DNA of 64,000 bases, from assembly GCF_000011645.1 (NCBI RefSeq), contig NC_006270.3, forward strand, positions 3,246,501-3,310,500, written 5' to 3'. The notes under the pieces were generated by a model. That model worked only from the letters and a program-made list of their open reading frames with translations, was not told the origin of the DNA and made no database searches. A program made the translations under genes and the position numbers. The stretch comes from Bacillus licheniformis DSM 13 = ATCC 14580. Its GTDB lineage: Bacteria; Bacillota; Bacilli; Bacillales; Bacillaceae. Positions 1 through 7,916 of this stretch are shown one piece after another (position 1 is the stretch's first letter; the number at the start of each line of letters is the position of its first letter).

Positions 1-129
1 CGCAGTCAAGACAATCCGGTCCGTAATTTTCTGTGATTTTGGAAGCGGTTTTTCGCATCCGCATGCCTCGCAGACTTTTGAATCGTACGGCGTAAGCCCG
101 CCGCAGCTTCTGCAGTTGATTTTTTCCAT
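1..129 (-). CDS. Zinc-ribbon protein, N-terminal part (runs off the left edge)
   Basis: Only the first 43 codons are inside the window; the frame is open to the edge. The peptide begins MEKINCRSCGGLTPYD and carries CxxC at residues 6-9 and CxxCxC at residues 21-26, the spacing of a small zinc ribbon. A Shine-Dalgarno AAAGGGGTT lies just before the ATG. The function is unknown; small zinc ribbons of this type occur at the start of many uncharacterised Bacillus proteins. It is divergent from the YdjO-like gene, with about 140 bp between them. Confidence 0.6.
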   Translation of the reverse strand, partial: MEKINCRSCGGLTPYDSKVCEACGCEKPLPKSQKITDRIVLTA

Positions 130-271
130 GGTTGAACCCCTTTTCTTTACTGGGCTTGGACACTAAATAAACCTGTCCAGTATAGAATAACAAATTGACG
201 AATAGAATGTCTTAAGATTCACAAAATATTCTTAAATGAACTCCAAAAAACCCTTGTTAGGAAGTGACGAT

Positions 272-496
272 ATGTCTTACTACAACAATCGCAATCAAGA
301 GCCTCTGCCAAAGGAAGATATCAGTACGTGGGAATGTACGGCTGAGGACTGCAACGGATGGATGAGAAAAAATTTCACGAGCAGCGACCGCCCTTTATGC
401 CCTCTGTGCAACAAGGAAATGATAAGCGGAAGCCGCTATATCACCTCTATCACCAACAACACGAGCAATCTGAATCGCATCTTTAACCAGAAATAA
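272..496 (+). CDS. YdjO-like cold-inducible small protein
   Basis: A 74-residue protein. The upstream ATG at 236 is less likely because AGGAAGTGA sits just before the ATG at 272, giving MSYYNNRN. It has a treble-clef-like metal site: WECTAEDCNGWMR supplies one CxxxxC pair and CPLC the second. This layout and the CxGWMR motif match the YdjO family (PF14169), known as cold-inducible in B. subtilis. The biochemical role is unknown. The gene is monocistronic and points toward a convergent GNAT gene. Confidence 0.65.
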   Translation: MSYYNNRNQEPLPKEDISTWECTAEDCNGWMRKNFTSSDRPLCPLCNKEMISGSRYITSITNNTSNLNRIFNQK

Positions 497-590
497 ACAC
501 GGTTGTGTTCCGGAAGCCCATTGCAAAAACCTTGCTCAACACTTTGAGCGGGGTGGCTGCATTGCTCCTCTTCGCGAAGAAGCAGAAAAA

Positions 591-1070
591 CTATGCTAAA
601 TCTTTCACCAATAGAATCTCATCCCGAATCGGAATGCCGTTATCAGCGACAAAGGGAATTTCCGGCTTTACTTTTCTTGCTTTGTCAACTGCGTTTACAT
701 ACAACTCGGCCAAAGTATAGCCCCTCTTTTGATAAAACATAAGCGCCCGCATATTATCGTTCGTCGTGATCAGTTTAATCGATTTACACTGTTTTCGCTT
801 TGAAACACGCTCCACTTCTTGTAAAAGGAGTGAGCCGATCCCTTTGTTTTCGACAACACTGTCCAAAGAGACGACTTCACATTCGTTTCCAGCGATGAAG
901 TACGTAATCAAGCCTTTAATGTCGCTTTTTTCATCTGTTACAGCGAATCCTTCCAATTCATCGCAGCGGAATGTTCCGTGTGAATTGACCATTTCCGGAC
1001 TTCCCCAATGTGTATGAAAAAACGCGGTAACGTCCGCTTTTGACAAGGCGTGCGTTGATACGAGTTTCAT
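591..1070 (-). CDS. GNAT-family N-acetyltransferase
   Basis: A 159-residue protein starting MKLVSTHALSKADV. A longer in-frame start at 1145 would run through the terminator hairpin at 1094-1142, and GGGGGAAAAAG precedes the ATG at 1070, so the shorter start was chosen. The acetyl-CoA binding loop is visible as VVENKGIGSLLL (R/QxxGxG/A type), followed by NDNMRALMFYQKRGY, the usual beta-bulge and helix near the C-terminus. The family transfers acetyl groups to amines; the substrate cannot be told. Resembles small YesJ/PaiA-like Bacillus acetyltransferases only in general fold. Confidence 0.75.
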   Translation of the reverse strand: MKLVSTHALSKADVTAFFHTHWGSPEMVNSHGTFRCDELEGFAVTDEKSDIKGLITYFIAGNECEVVSLDSVVENKGIGSLLLQEVERVSKRKQCKSIKLITTNDNMRALMFYQKRGYTLAELYVNAVDKARKVKPEIPFVADNGIPIRDEILLVKDLA

Positions 1071-1093
1071 TTCTTTTTCCCCCAGACCATAAT

Positions 1094-1142
1094 AAAACGC
1101 CTTTTCATCACGATGAAGCATCGAGATGAAAGGCGTTTTTTT
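1094..1142 (-). terminator. Rho-independent terminator downstream of yutM
   Basis: A stem formed by AAAACGCCTTTTCATC and its near-complement GATGAAAGGCGTTTT, with one bulged base. It has T runs on both sides, so it could work in either direction. It closes the yutM transcript and separates it from the GNAT gene. Confidence 0.8.
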
Positions 1143-1165
1143 CATTGCATATCGTTGACCTTATG

Positions 1166-1531
1166 TCAGCACTCTTCAGGCTTCCCCGCATTCGCTGCGG
1201 TTCTGAATGATGATCCGCAGCCGCATGAAGCGATGGCGTTTGGATTATCGATGGTGAAGCCTCCGCCCATCATCGATTGTTTAAAATCAATGACCGTACC
1301 GTTCATGATATCCAGACTTTCTTGGTCTACAAGCACTGTGATTCCATGCTGGACGAATTCATTGTCGTCTTCGTTTTTTTCATGTTCAAAACCCATGCCG
1401 TATGACAGGCCGCTGCATCCGCCGCCTTTTACTCCGATTCTCAAAAATGCGTTCTCCTCTTCATGCTCTTTCATCATATCCTTGATATGAAGAGCAGCCG
1501 CTTCCGTAACCGTGACCGTTTTTTCGCTCAT
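1166..1531 (-). CDS. yutM: YutM, A-type Fe-S cluster carrier (HesB/IscA/SufA family)
   Basis: A 121-residue cytosolic protein of the A-type carrier family, which receives Fe-S clusters from scaffold proteins and passes them to apo-enzymes. The three cluster-ligand cysteines are present: C39 in KGGGCSGLSYG, and C103 and C105 in ASCGCGSSF near the C-terminus. Length matches the family. AGGAGG precedes the ATG. It sits next to dapF as in B. subtilis, and has its own promoter at 1567-1595. Functionally it belongs with YutI, Fra and the suf operon elsewhere in the window. Confidence 0.9.
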   Translation of the reverse strand: MSEKTVTVTEAAALHIKDMMKEHEEENAFLRIGVKGGGCSGLSYGMGFEHEKNEDDNEFVQHGITVLVDQESLDIMNGTVIDFKQSMMGGGFTIDNPNAIASCGCGSSFRTAANAGKPEEC

Positions 1532-1566
1532 GAGATTACACCTCCTAAAAGCTCATGTGTACCTTT

Positions 1567-1595
1567 ATTATAAAGTCGCACGTCCGATTTCTCAA
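1567..1595 (-). promoter_or_regulatory. Sigma-A-type promoter for yutM
   Basis: On the minus strand TTGAGA, 17 bp, then TATAAT, ending about 35 bp before the yutM start. The -10 is perfect and the spacing ideal. Confidence 0.7.
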
Positions 1596-1605
1596 ACAGA
1601 CCGAC

Positions 1606-2463
1606 TTATGATATAAAAAACTCGCCTTCACATACCGTTTCAGCGGGTCCCGTCATCATGACGCGTCCGTCGTTTTTCCAATTAATGATCAAATCGCCGC
1701 CGGCGAGATGGACGGTAATGTCCGTGTCCCGTTTGGAATAGCCGTTGAGCACCGAACTCACTGCGGCTGCGCAGGCGCCTGTTCCGCAAGCCTGGGTAAT
1801 TCCTGATCCCCTTTCCCATACGCGGAAATGGAGTTCATTTTCGTTTTCAACTTCAACAAATTCTACATTAACCCCTTCCGGAAACCTTTCATCTTTTTCA
1901 ATGAGCGGTCCCATCGTCGTCAGCGGGGCTTTTTCAATATCGTCTAAATAAAAGACGATGTGGGGATTGCCCATGGATACAGCGGTACCCTTCATTTCAC
2001 GGCCGCCGAATATCATCTTTTCATTGATCGTCTCTGAACCCTGTTCACCCCGCATCGGCATATCTGATTTGAGAAGTCGCGGTTCGCCCATATCGACCGT
2101 AGCCGATACAACTTTTCCTTCATCCACCTCAACCTGAGCCTTTACCAAGCCTGAAAGGGTTTCAATTAAAAAGGACGTTTCCTCTACCAGTTTATGTTCA
2201 TACGCGTATTTTGCAACGCAGCGCAAACCGTTTCCGCAGTTTTTGCCTTCAGATCCGTCGCTGTTGAAAATCCGCATTTTAACCGGCGCTCGATCTGAAG
2301 GACAGATGAGAATCATTCCGTCTGAACCGATTCCGGTGTAAACGGAAGACACTTTGACGGCCAAATCCGACAACAGCTCCTCAGGGAGATGTTCTTCAAA
2401 CTGATTGACGTATATATAGCTGTTTCCTAAGCCGTGCATTTTAGTAAAACGAAAAGAATTCAT
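1606..2463 (-). CDS. dapF: Diaminopimelate epimerase
   Basis: A 285-residue enzyme converting LL- to meso-diaminopimelate in the lysine and cell-wall precursor pathway, in the cytosol. The two catalytic cysteines that act as acid and base are C76 in KNCGNGLRC and C226 in TQACGTGAC. The start is the ATG giving MNSFRF, preceded by GGAGG five bases upstream; the ATG four codons earlier would overlap that site. The protein matches B. subtilis DapF closely in remembered sequence. It has its own promoter at 2493-2521 and no terminator before yutM. Confidence 0.96.
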   Translation of the reverse strand: MNSFRFTKMHGLGNSYIYVNQFEEHLPEELLSDLAVKVSSVYTGIGSDGMILICPSDRAPVKMRIFNSDGSEGKNCGNGLRCVAKYAYEHKLVEETSFLIETLSGLVKAQVEVDEGKVVSATVDMGEPRLLKSDMPMRGEQGSETINEKMIFGGREMKGTAVSMGNPHIVFYLDDIEKAPLTTMGPLIEKDERFPEGVNVEFVEVENENELHFRVWERGSGITQACGTGACAAAVSSVLNGYSKRDTDITVHLAGGDLIINWKNDGRVMMTGPAETVCEGEFFIS

Positions 2464-2492
2464 AGCCGCCTCCACATTTTTTTCTTTCTTCT

Positions 2493-2521
2493 AGTATAAA
2501 AGCTGAAAGGGATGGATACAA
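2493..2521 (-). promoter_or_regulatory. Sigma-A-type promoter for dapF
   Basis: Minus strand TTGTAT, 17 bp, TATACT, about 30 bp before the dapF start codon. Confidence 0.65.
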
Positions 2522-2548
2522 TATGGCTATCCCCCGTTTTTCATACAT

Positions 2549-2583
2549 AAAAGCTCCCTGCATTCATTTGCAGGGAGCTTTTA
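2549..2583 (-). terminator. Terminator of yutK
   Basis: A near-perfect stem, AAAAGCTCCCTGCA paired with its complement around a short loop, flanked by T-rich arms. It follows the yutK stop codon directly. Confidence 0.85.
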
Positions 2584-2588
2584 TCATG

Positions 2589-3806
2589 TTATCCGATAAA
2601 CATTCCGGCGATCGCCGCGCTTAAAAGGTTGGCCAATGTTCCGGCCGCAACGGCTTTCAAGCCGAGACGGGCGATATCGGAACGGCGGTTCGGCGCCATT
2701 CCTCCAAGTCCTCCAAGCAAAATCGCCACAGAAGACAAGTTTGCGAAACCGCACAGCGCAAAGCTGATAATCGAAGCTGTTTTGACGGAAAGCTGATCAA
2801 ACATCGGAGCAAAATTGGAATAAGCGACAAATTCGTTCAGAACGAGCTTTTGACCGATAAAGCTTCCGGCCTGGACCGCTTCATCCCATGGCACGCCGAT
2901 GACAAAGGCGAGCGGGGCAAATACATAGCCGAGAATATATTCGAGTGAAAGGTCTTTAAAGCCGAACCATCCGCCGACTCCTCCAAGAATTCCGTTTAAA
3001 ACGGCAATCAAAGCAACAAAAGCAAGCAGCATCGCGCCGACATTCAACGCAAGAGAGAGACCCGTTGATGCCCCTTTTGCCGCGGCATCGATGACATTTG
3101 CTGCGTCTTCGTCTTCAGCCATTTGAATATCTTTTTCTTCAATTTTCGGTTTTTCCGTTTCGGGAATGAGCATTTTTGCCATAATCAAGCCCGCAGGTGC
3201 GGCCATAAAGCTCGCTGCAAGCAAATATTCGAGAGGAACCCCGAGAAGGGCGTAACCGAACAAAACAGAACCGGCCACTGAAGCGAGTCCGCCTGTCATA
3301 ACGGCAAACAGCTCTGACTTTGTTAAGTTTGCGATAAACGGCTTAATTACAAGCGGCGCCTCAGTTTGCCCGACAAAGATATTGGCAGCTGCAGAAAGAG
3401 ATTCCGTTTTGCTTGTTCCGAGCAGTTTTGCCAATCCGCCGCCGATGAAGCGGATGATCACTTGCATGATTCTTAAATGGTAAAGAACTGCAATCAGAGA
3501 TGAAAAGAAGATGATAACAGGAAGAACGCTTAAAGCAAAGGCAGCACTGTCGCCTACTTGTAAGAGAGGCCCGAAGAGAAAGCTGATGCCTTCATTCGCA
3601 TAATTGACGAGATGCTGAACGGCTTTTGTAAACCAAAGAAACGCTTCCCTCCCCGTTTCCCATTTGAGAACGATGAATCCGAACAGGAGCTGGATCGCCA
3701 AACCGATTAAAATCGTTCTTATGTTAATTTTGCTCTTATGCTCGGAAAGCAGGAAAGCAATCGCGAAAATCGCCAGAATACCAAGAAGTCCCCATAAAAT
3801 GTTCAT
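2589..3806 (-). CDS. yutK: NupC-family concentrative nucleoside transporter YutK
   Basis: A 405-residue polytopic membrane protein of the CNT/NupC family, which takes up nucleosides with Na+ or H+. Family marks seen are GQTEAPL in the first core repeat, FALCGFANLSSVAI near the end of the second, and hydrophobic segments throughout. The start is the ATG giving MNILWGLL, with GAGGTG six bases upstream; a GTG two codons earlier is weaker. The gene stands alone with its own terminator. The exact substrate is not inferable, though the position matches B. subtilis yutK. Confidence 0.88.
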   Translation of the reverse strand: MNILWGLLGILAIFAIAFLLSEHKSKINIRTILIGLAIQLLFGFIVLKWETGREAFLWFTKAVQHLVNYANEGISFLFGPLLQVGDSAAFALSVLPVIIFFSSLIAVLYHLRIMQVIIRFIGGGLAKLLGTSKTESLSAAANIFVGQTEAPLVIKPFIANLTKSELFAVMTGGLASVAGSVLFGYALLGVPLEYLLAASFMAAPAGLIMAKMLIPETEKPKIEEKDIQMAEDEDAANVIDAAAKGASTGLSLALNVGAMLLAFVALIAVLNGILGGVGGWFGFKDLSLEYILGYVFAPLAFVIGVPWDEAVQAGSFIGQKLVLNEFVAYSNFAPMFDQLSVKTASIISFALCGFANLSSVAILLGGLGGMAPNRRSDIARLGLKAVAAGTLANLLSAAIAGMFIG

Positions 3807-3931
3807 GACCACACCTCTTATTATTATTTAAACTTTTATTAAGATATCAATTAATGATTGGCCTGTCCACAAAAATTTTCACGAATTTTTTCTCTTTTTA
3901 TGTAAACCCTTTCATTTAAAGGCTTTGCATG

Positions 3932-3964
3932 AAAAAACGAGATCACCAAGATGACCCCGTTTTT
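3932..3964 (-). terminator. Terminator of yuzB
   Basis: On the minus strand AACGGGGTCA pairs with TGATCTCGTT through two G-U pairs, followed by a run of six T. On the plus strand the same sites would be A-C mismatches, so it is directional. It overlaps the yuzB stop codon. Confidence 0.75.
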
Positions 3965-4199
3965 AAATGAGTTCATTTTCATCAATGAACTTGTATATAT
4001 TTTCGACCAATTCAGCCGGATTATTCGCTGTCACCATTTCTCCGTTTACAAGAGCATACATCGTCTGCATGCATTGTCCGCAGTAACTCAGGCAGCCGTA
4101 TTCAACGACATCCAAATTCGGATCTTTCTCCAATATTTCCTTTGCCTCCTGAGAACCTTGGGCAAGATTGCTGACGCAAAACTCAACGATTGGAAACAC
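3963..4199 (-). CDS. yuzB: YuzB family protein (DUF1450)
   Basis: A 78-residue protein of the DUF1450/YuzB family (PF07293). It has four cysteines that look like a metal or Fe-S site: C8, then C36, C40 and C43 in GCLSYCGQC. The start is GTG, set by GAGGTG about eight bases upstream. The spacing of the three clustered cysteines resembles a thioredoxin-like [2Fe-2S] ferredoxin fold, but no function is established. It is divergent from yutJ, as in B. subtilis. Confidence 0.85.
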   Translation of the reverse strand: MFPIVEFCVSNLAQGSQEAKEILEKDPNLDVVEYGCLSYCGQCMQTMYALVNGEMVTANNPAELVENIYKFIDENELI

Positions 4200-4359
4200 C
4201 TTATTTCACCTCACATCGCCTTTTTATCGTACCCTAAATGCGTTTCATTAGTCAAAGTTTAAGGCTGGAGAATAAAGCTTTTGTAACATATTAATACTTT
4301 AAAGAGTTTTACTAATTATCGATTCTAGGCGTTAGTGTAGGTTATTTTCCCGAGAAATA

Positions 4360-4388
4360 TTGTGATTTTACATCAAATTAGATATAAT
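4360..4388 (+). promoter_or_regulatory. Sigma-A-type promoter for yutJ
   Basis: TTGTGA, 17 bp, TATAAT, leaving a 5-prime leader of about 75 bases before yutJ. Nothing else recognisable is in the 270-bp yuzB-yutJ gap. Confidence 0.65.
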
Positions 4389-4470
4389 TCTAGAGGGTAT
4401 TTACATAGTTTTTTATTTTTGCAGTGTAAAAGGTGAGTTTCTTAATCTGAGGGGAAAAGGGGAATTACCA

Positions 4471-5538
4471 ATGAGAAATTTAGTCTTGCTCGGCGGCGGA
4501 TACGGGAATATGCGCATCATTCATCGTTTGCTGCCTAATCAGCTGCCAGATGATGTGATGATCACTTTAATCGACAGAAACCCTTACCATTGTTTAAAAA
4601 CGGAGTACTACGCACTGGCTGCGGGGACGATTTCCGATCATCATATCAGAGTGTCCTTCCCGGATCACCCGAAGTTAAAGATTGAATACGGGACGATTTC
4701 GTCTGTTGATTTGGAAGGAAAAAAGGTTTTGTTTCATGACAGGGAGCCGGTATCCTATGATGACGCCGTCATCGGACTCGGCTGTGAAGATAAATATCAC
4801 AACGTTCCCGGGGCGCCTGAACATACCTACAGCATTCAGACAATCGATCAATCACGCAGCACGTACCAGGCGCTCAACAACTTAAATGCGGAAGCCACCG
4901 TTGCGATCGTCGGGGCAGGACTGAGCGGCGTTGAGCTTGCGAGCGAGCTGAGGGAAAGCCGAAAAGATTTGAACATCATCCTTTTTGACCGGGGAGAATT
5001 AATTTTGTCGAGCTTCCCGAAGCGTTTGAGCAAATATGTGCAAAGCTGGTTTGAAGAGCACGGCGTCAAGATTATCAACTGCGCCAATATTACAAAGGTG
5101 GAAGAAGGCATCGTCTACAATCATGACGACCCGATCCAAGCCGACGCCATCGTCTGGACAGCGGGGATACAGCCGAATCAAATCGTTCGGGATCTCGATG
5201 TGGAAAAAGATCCGCAAGGGCGCGTCGTCCTGACGCCGCACCATAACCTGCCGGGAGACGAACACGTTTATGTTGTCGGCGACTGTGCAAGCCTGCCTCA
5301 CGCGCCGAGCGCACAGCTGGCCGAAGCCCAGGCGGAACAAATCGTCCAAGTGCTTGAACTGCGCTGGAAAGGCGAACCTCTTCCTGAAACAATGCCGAAA
5401 TTCAAGCTGAAAGGCGTCCTCGGGTCGCTCGGCAAAAAAGCCGGTTTCGGTTTAGTTGCTGAACGGCCGTTGATCGGCAGAGTGCCTCGCCTGCTGAAAT
5501 CCGGCTTGCTTTGGATGTATAAGCATCATAACGGGTAG
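4471..5538 (+). CDS. yutJ: YutJ, NADH dehydrogenase-like FAD-dependent oxidoreductase
   Basis: A 355-residue flavoprotein related to type II NADH dehydrogenases. The N-terminal FAD fold has GGGYGN at residues 8-13. The second nucleotide fold has VGAGLSGVELASEL around residue 145. A late FAD motif is VYVVGDCAS followed by APSAQLAEAQAEQIV. The C-terminus ends RLLKSGLLWMYKHHNG, and lacks the long membrane tail of true NDH-2 such as YjlD. A quinone-linked electron transfer role is inferred, not shown. GGGGAAAAGGGG precedes the ATG. Monocistronic with its own terminator. Confidence 0.88.
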   Translation: MRNLVLLGGGYGNMRIIHRLLPNQLPDDVMITLIDRNPYHCLKTEYYALAAGTISDHHIRVSFPDHPKLKIEYGTISSVDLEGKKVLFHDREPVSYDDAVIGLGCEDKYHNVPGAPEHTYSIQTIDQSRSTYQALNNLNAEATVAIVGAGLSGVELASELRESRKDLNIILFDRGELILSSFPKRLSKYVQSWFEEHGVKIINCANITKVEEGIVYNHDDPIQADAIVWTAGIQPNQIVRDLDVEKDPQGRVVLTPHHNLPGDEHVYVVGDCASLPHAPSAQLAEAQAEQIVQVLELRWKGEPLPETMPKFKLKGVLGSLGKKAGFGLVAERPLIGRVPRLLKSGLLWMYKHHNG

Positions 5539-5595
5539 GTTTGCCGCGTACATGCGCGAAACCTTGGAGTTTTAGATAAACAGCGTTTTTCTTTC

Positions 5596-5637
5596 GGGGC
5601 GCTCTCTCGCCTTCATGAGAGGATGCCCCTTATTTTT
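5596..5637 (+). terminator. Terminator of yutJ
   Basis: A stem GGGGC-(g)-CTCTC with partner GAGAG-(gat)-GCCCC followed by TTATTTTT. It separates yutJ from the convergent fra gene. Confidence 0.7.
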
Positions 5638-5645
5638 GCGCTTTT

Positions 5646-6017
5646 TTATTTCCGCCAAAAAGTCGAGCAGTCCGCCTTATCCGCAATATTAAACTCGATC
5701 ATTTTCTCAAGCAATGAAAAATCCACCGGACGATCCCAGCGGAAACGGACAAGCTGCTTCGTATGATCATAGCCGGCCTGCACAATTTCCTCAGAAAAAC
5801 GATCGATCCCAGCGCTTTCAGGGGCGACAGCCAAATGATTTTTCGCGACGCTAAAGCCGATAATAAATGTGCCGTGATCAGTAAACATCGGCTGATTCCA
5901 AGCGATTTTCGGCGTTAAATTTGGAAATGTCTCCGCTACCCAACCCAATACTTCTTCCATCCGGGCACGATGTTCCGGATGATCAATTCCCGCTAAATAT
6001 TCTTCAAAGACTTCCAT
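5646..6017 (-). CDS. fra: Fra (YdhG), frataxin-like intracellular iron chaperone, DUF1801
   Basis: A 123-residue DUF1801 protein that matches B. subtilis YdhG/Fra along its length, for example IAWNQPMFTDHGTFIIGFS and the C-terminal NIADKADCSTFWRK. Fra is reported in B. subtilis to bind iron and supply it for cysteine desulfurase-dependent Fe-S assembly and haem synthesis. A very strong AGGAGG lies before the ATG and a promoter lies at 6062-6090. In B. subtilis the gene sits elsewhere (ydh region), so its position between yutJ and the rap gene is a rearrangement. It lies within 5 kb of the Fe-S carriers YutM and YutI. Confidence 0.87.
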   Translation of the reverse strand: MEVFEEYLAGIDHPEHRARMEEVLGWVAETFPNLTPKIAWNQPMFTDHGTFIIGFSVAKNHLAVAPESAGIDRFSEEIVQAGYDHTKQLVRFRWDRPVDFSLLEKMIEFNIADKADCSTFWRK

Positions 6018-6061
6018 GCTGCTCCCTCCTAAAAATGATTACATGCTAAATTGCGCTGTTC

Positions 6062-6090
6062 AGTATAGAATTTCCCCTGCAATCTGTCTA
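6062..6090 (-). promoter_or_regulatory. Sigma-A-type promoter for fra
   Basis: Minus strand TAGACA, 17 bp, TATACT. The rest of 6091-6273 shows no gene or motif that I can support. Confidence 0.55.
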
Positions 6091-6273
6091 TTGGCATGCC
6101 TCACATTGGCGTTAAGACCATTATAAGGATTTATAGAATGACAAGCACTATAAATCGGGCAGATTTTTCAATAGGATTCGACCAAAAGCCGGTGAGCGCC
6201 ATTCCTGTCATGTGTTTCATATTTTTAATCTTCGCAAGCGATTTGCAGGGACGCCGGTTATATTTGCTTTCAT

Positions 6274-6300
6274 AAAAAAAGCGCCGCTGGCGGCGCTTTT
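6274..6300 (-). terminator. Terminator of the rap-phr operon
   Basis: AAAAGCGCCGC and GCGGCGCTTTT form a perfect stem with a two-base loop, followed on the minus strand by a run of seven T. Confidence 0.85.
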
Positions 6301-6345
6301 CGAAGAGAGCTTGTCCGGTGACAAGCAGGGTTATGCGGTGTTTTG

Positions 6346-6537
6346 TCAGGCGGCTGGCGAATTTCCGTCAAAGCTGTCGAGAAAGATCGCTCTGCCCGCC
6401 ATCAGCTGAGCCGGCTTATCGTCAAGAAAAATGGCTCGGCCGGCAAACTCGGCATCTCCCTTCGGCTGAGACGAAAAACTTAAAACGACAAGGCTTGCAA
6501 AGACGGCAGTCAACGCAACGGCAATCATCTTTTTCAC
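6346..6537 (-). CDS. Phr precursor with two copies of the same candidate pheromone
   Basis: A 63-residue secreted precursor starting at GTG, overlapping the rap stop by four bases (GTGA), with GGAGG inside the rap 3-prime end. Residues 1-22 are a signal peptide (MKKM followed by a hydrophobic stretch). AGRAIFLD occurs twice, at residues 32-39 and 47-54. Mature Phr peptides are usually five residues with a basic second residue, so GRAIF is the likely active unit. Phr peptides are exported, trimmed, re-imported by Opp and inhibit their cognate Rap. The exact ends of the mature peptide cannot be read from sequence. Confidence 0.82.
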   Translation of the reverse strand: MKKMIAVALTAVFASLVVLSFSSQPKGDAEFAGRAIFLDDKPAQLMAGRAIFLDSFDGNSPAA

Positions 6538-7640
6538 TTTAACTCCTCCGTTCTTTTAAGAATTTGGTCTCTTGCATGATGAGATTCTTCAAAATATTCG
6601 GCAGCTTTGTCTGCATCTCCATTTTCTTTATAGTAAAGTGCGATATCAAATGTTAATTCCGCTACATCCGTCCAGAGATTGATCGTTTTAAGATATTCTA
6701 AAGCATGTTCAACCGTAAGTGGATCCTGTTCATCATACAGAGCATGAATAAGTTTAAATTTCGACAAATATTCCCTTTCTCCTGCTTTTTCCGCACGGAA
6801 AAATCCTTTTTCATACAATTTGCGTGCTTCTTTGACAACATTTGATTTGTACAGCACATGTGTCAGTTCAAACATGGAATGGATGCCGTAAACCGATTCT
6901 TCATGCTCTTTGATAAGCAGCGCTTCTTTGAAATGATGTTCAGCCAATGTGAGGAGGTTGCGATTGACATAGCTCAACCCTAAGTTGTGGTGAGCCATGC
7001 CGAGGAGGACATGATGTTTGATCAGTGCCGCGTCTTTAAGGGCTTGCTTGTAATGCTGTTCGGCTTCATCAAAACGAAATAAATCGAGTTTATTTGCCCC
7101 GATCAGCATATCGTTGCTGATCGCTTTTTGAATGTAATCATCATGTGCTTTGAAGGTTTTTAGAGCTGTTTTCGCATGGTTTAAGGAAAGGAAATTTTGT
7201 TTGATTTGATAGTAGGCGATAGCCAGTTTGTAATGGAATTCGGCGATTTCGATTTGATCGGGGATTGTCCTGAGCTTTTCCTCGGCTAATTTATAATAAT
7301 TGATTGCATTTGTATAATCCTTCTTATGAAATTCGTACATGCCAGCGAAAAAGAAATAATAATATTCAATCATGTCATCTGTGCTTTGCATATCGGCTTT
7401 TTGCTCCTGAATATCCTCGAACAGTTTGTTGGAAGCGGCAAACTCTTCTGTCAGCAGCTTGTGCCGATAGTCTAAAAGATTAAAATAAAGAAGCAGATCT
7501 TGATTTTCTTCCATATTCGGCAGCTGGTGCTCAATGTCGCATTTAATCGAGACCGCTTGTGATACTTCGTGACGCTTGATCATGACATACCATTGATTAA
7601 GCATTCCCGCAACTTCCTCATACGCAATTTTTGTCTTCAA
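6534..7640 (-). CDS. Rap-family response regulator aspartate phosphatase / regulator
   Basis: About 368 residues with the Rap plan: an N-terminal helical bundle (AGMLNQWYVMIKRHEVSQA, similar to the INEWYTHIR region of RapA) followed by TPR repeats to the C-terminus. Rap proteins dephosphorylate Spo0F or block ComA/DegU binding, and are inhibited by Phr peptides. The start is taken as TTG, because AAGGAAGGA lies seven bases upstream; an ATG at 7670 has a site only three bases away. Promoter at 7694-7722. The downstream phr overlaps by four bases, so the two are translationally coupled. The target response regulator cannot be told from sequence alone. Confidence 0.88.
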   Translation of the reverse strand: MKTKIAYEEVAGMLNQWYVMIKRHEVSQAVSIKCDIEHQLPNMEENQDLLLYFNLLDYRHKLLTEEFAASNKLFEDIQEQKADMQSTDDMIEYYYFFFAGMYEFHKKDYTNAINYYKLAEEKLRTIPDQIEIAEFHYKLAIAYYQIKQNFLSLNHAKTALKTFKAHDDYIQKAISNDMLIGANKLDLFRFDEAEQHYKQALKDAALIKHHVLLGMAHHNLGLSYVNRNLLTLAEHHFKEALLIKEHEESVYGIHSMFELTHVLYKSNVVKEARKLYEKGFFRAEKAGEREYLSKFKLIHALYDEQDPLTVEHALEYLKTINLWTDVAELTFDIALYYKENGDADKAAEYFEESHHARDQILKRTEELK

Positions 7641-7693
7641 TCGTTTATCCTTCCTTTCTTCCCATGTCATTTCCTTTTTATGGGTTGTTTTTC

Positions 7694-7722
7694 ATTTTAC
7701 AGAATCGCTTATTTTTTGACAA
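7694..7722 (-). promoter_or_regulatory. Sigma-A-type promoter for rap-phr
   Basis: Minus strand TTGTCA, 17 bp, TAAAAT. No ComA box (TTGCGG-N4-CCGCAA) was seen upstream. Confidence 0.65.
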
Positions 7723-7827
7723 TCACTTTTCTAAATATTGGCATAATTTCCTAAGATAACTCAAAATTCTGACATTAATCGTAACAATCTTCTTTATTTG
7801 TGCAAATCTCTCAGGAAGTATTTTCGT

Positions 7828-7857
7828 TTGACATCTTTTTTGACGGCATTTTATAAT
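7828..7857 (+). promoter_or_regulatory. Promoter of padC
   Basis: Consensus TTGACA and TATAAT with an 18-bp spacer, close to ideal for sigma A. The PadR-type dyad follows six bases after the -10. Confidence 0.75.
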
Positions 7858-7862
7858 TATAT

Positions 7863-7878
7863 ATGTAAATATCAACAT
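7863..7878 (+). promoter_or_regulatory. PadR-type operator for padC
   Basis: ATGT-N8-ACAT, exactly the dyad described for PadR at phenolic acid decarboxylase promoters. It lies just after the -10, where the bound repressor would block transcription. In the known system phenolic acids relieve the repression. No padR gene is in the window. Confidence 0.7.
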
Positions 7879-7916
7879 GTTTCGATTTACAATAAACAAA
7901 TAAAGGAGCGGTTCAT

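Noticed and set aside
505..720. Plus-strand frame with a hydrophobic start (KTLLNTLSGVAALLLFAKK)
   Set aside because: No ribosome-binding site, and its second half is antisense to the GNAT gene. The first 90 bases could be a relic, but nothing supports a gene.
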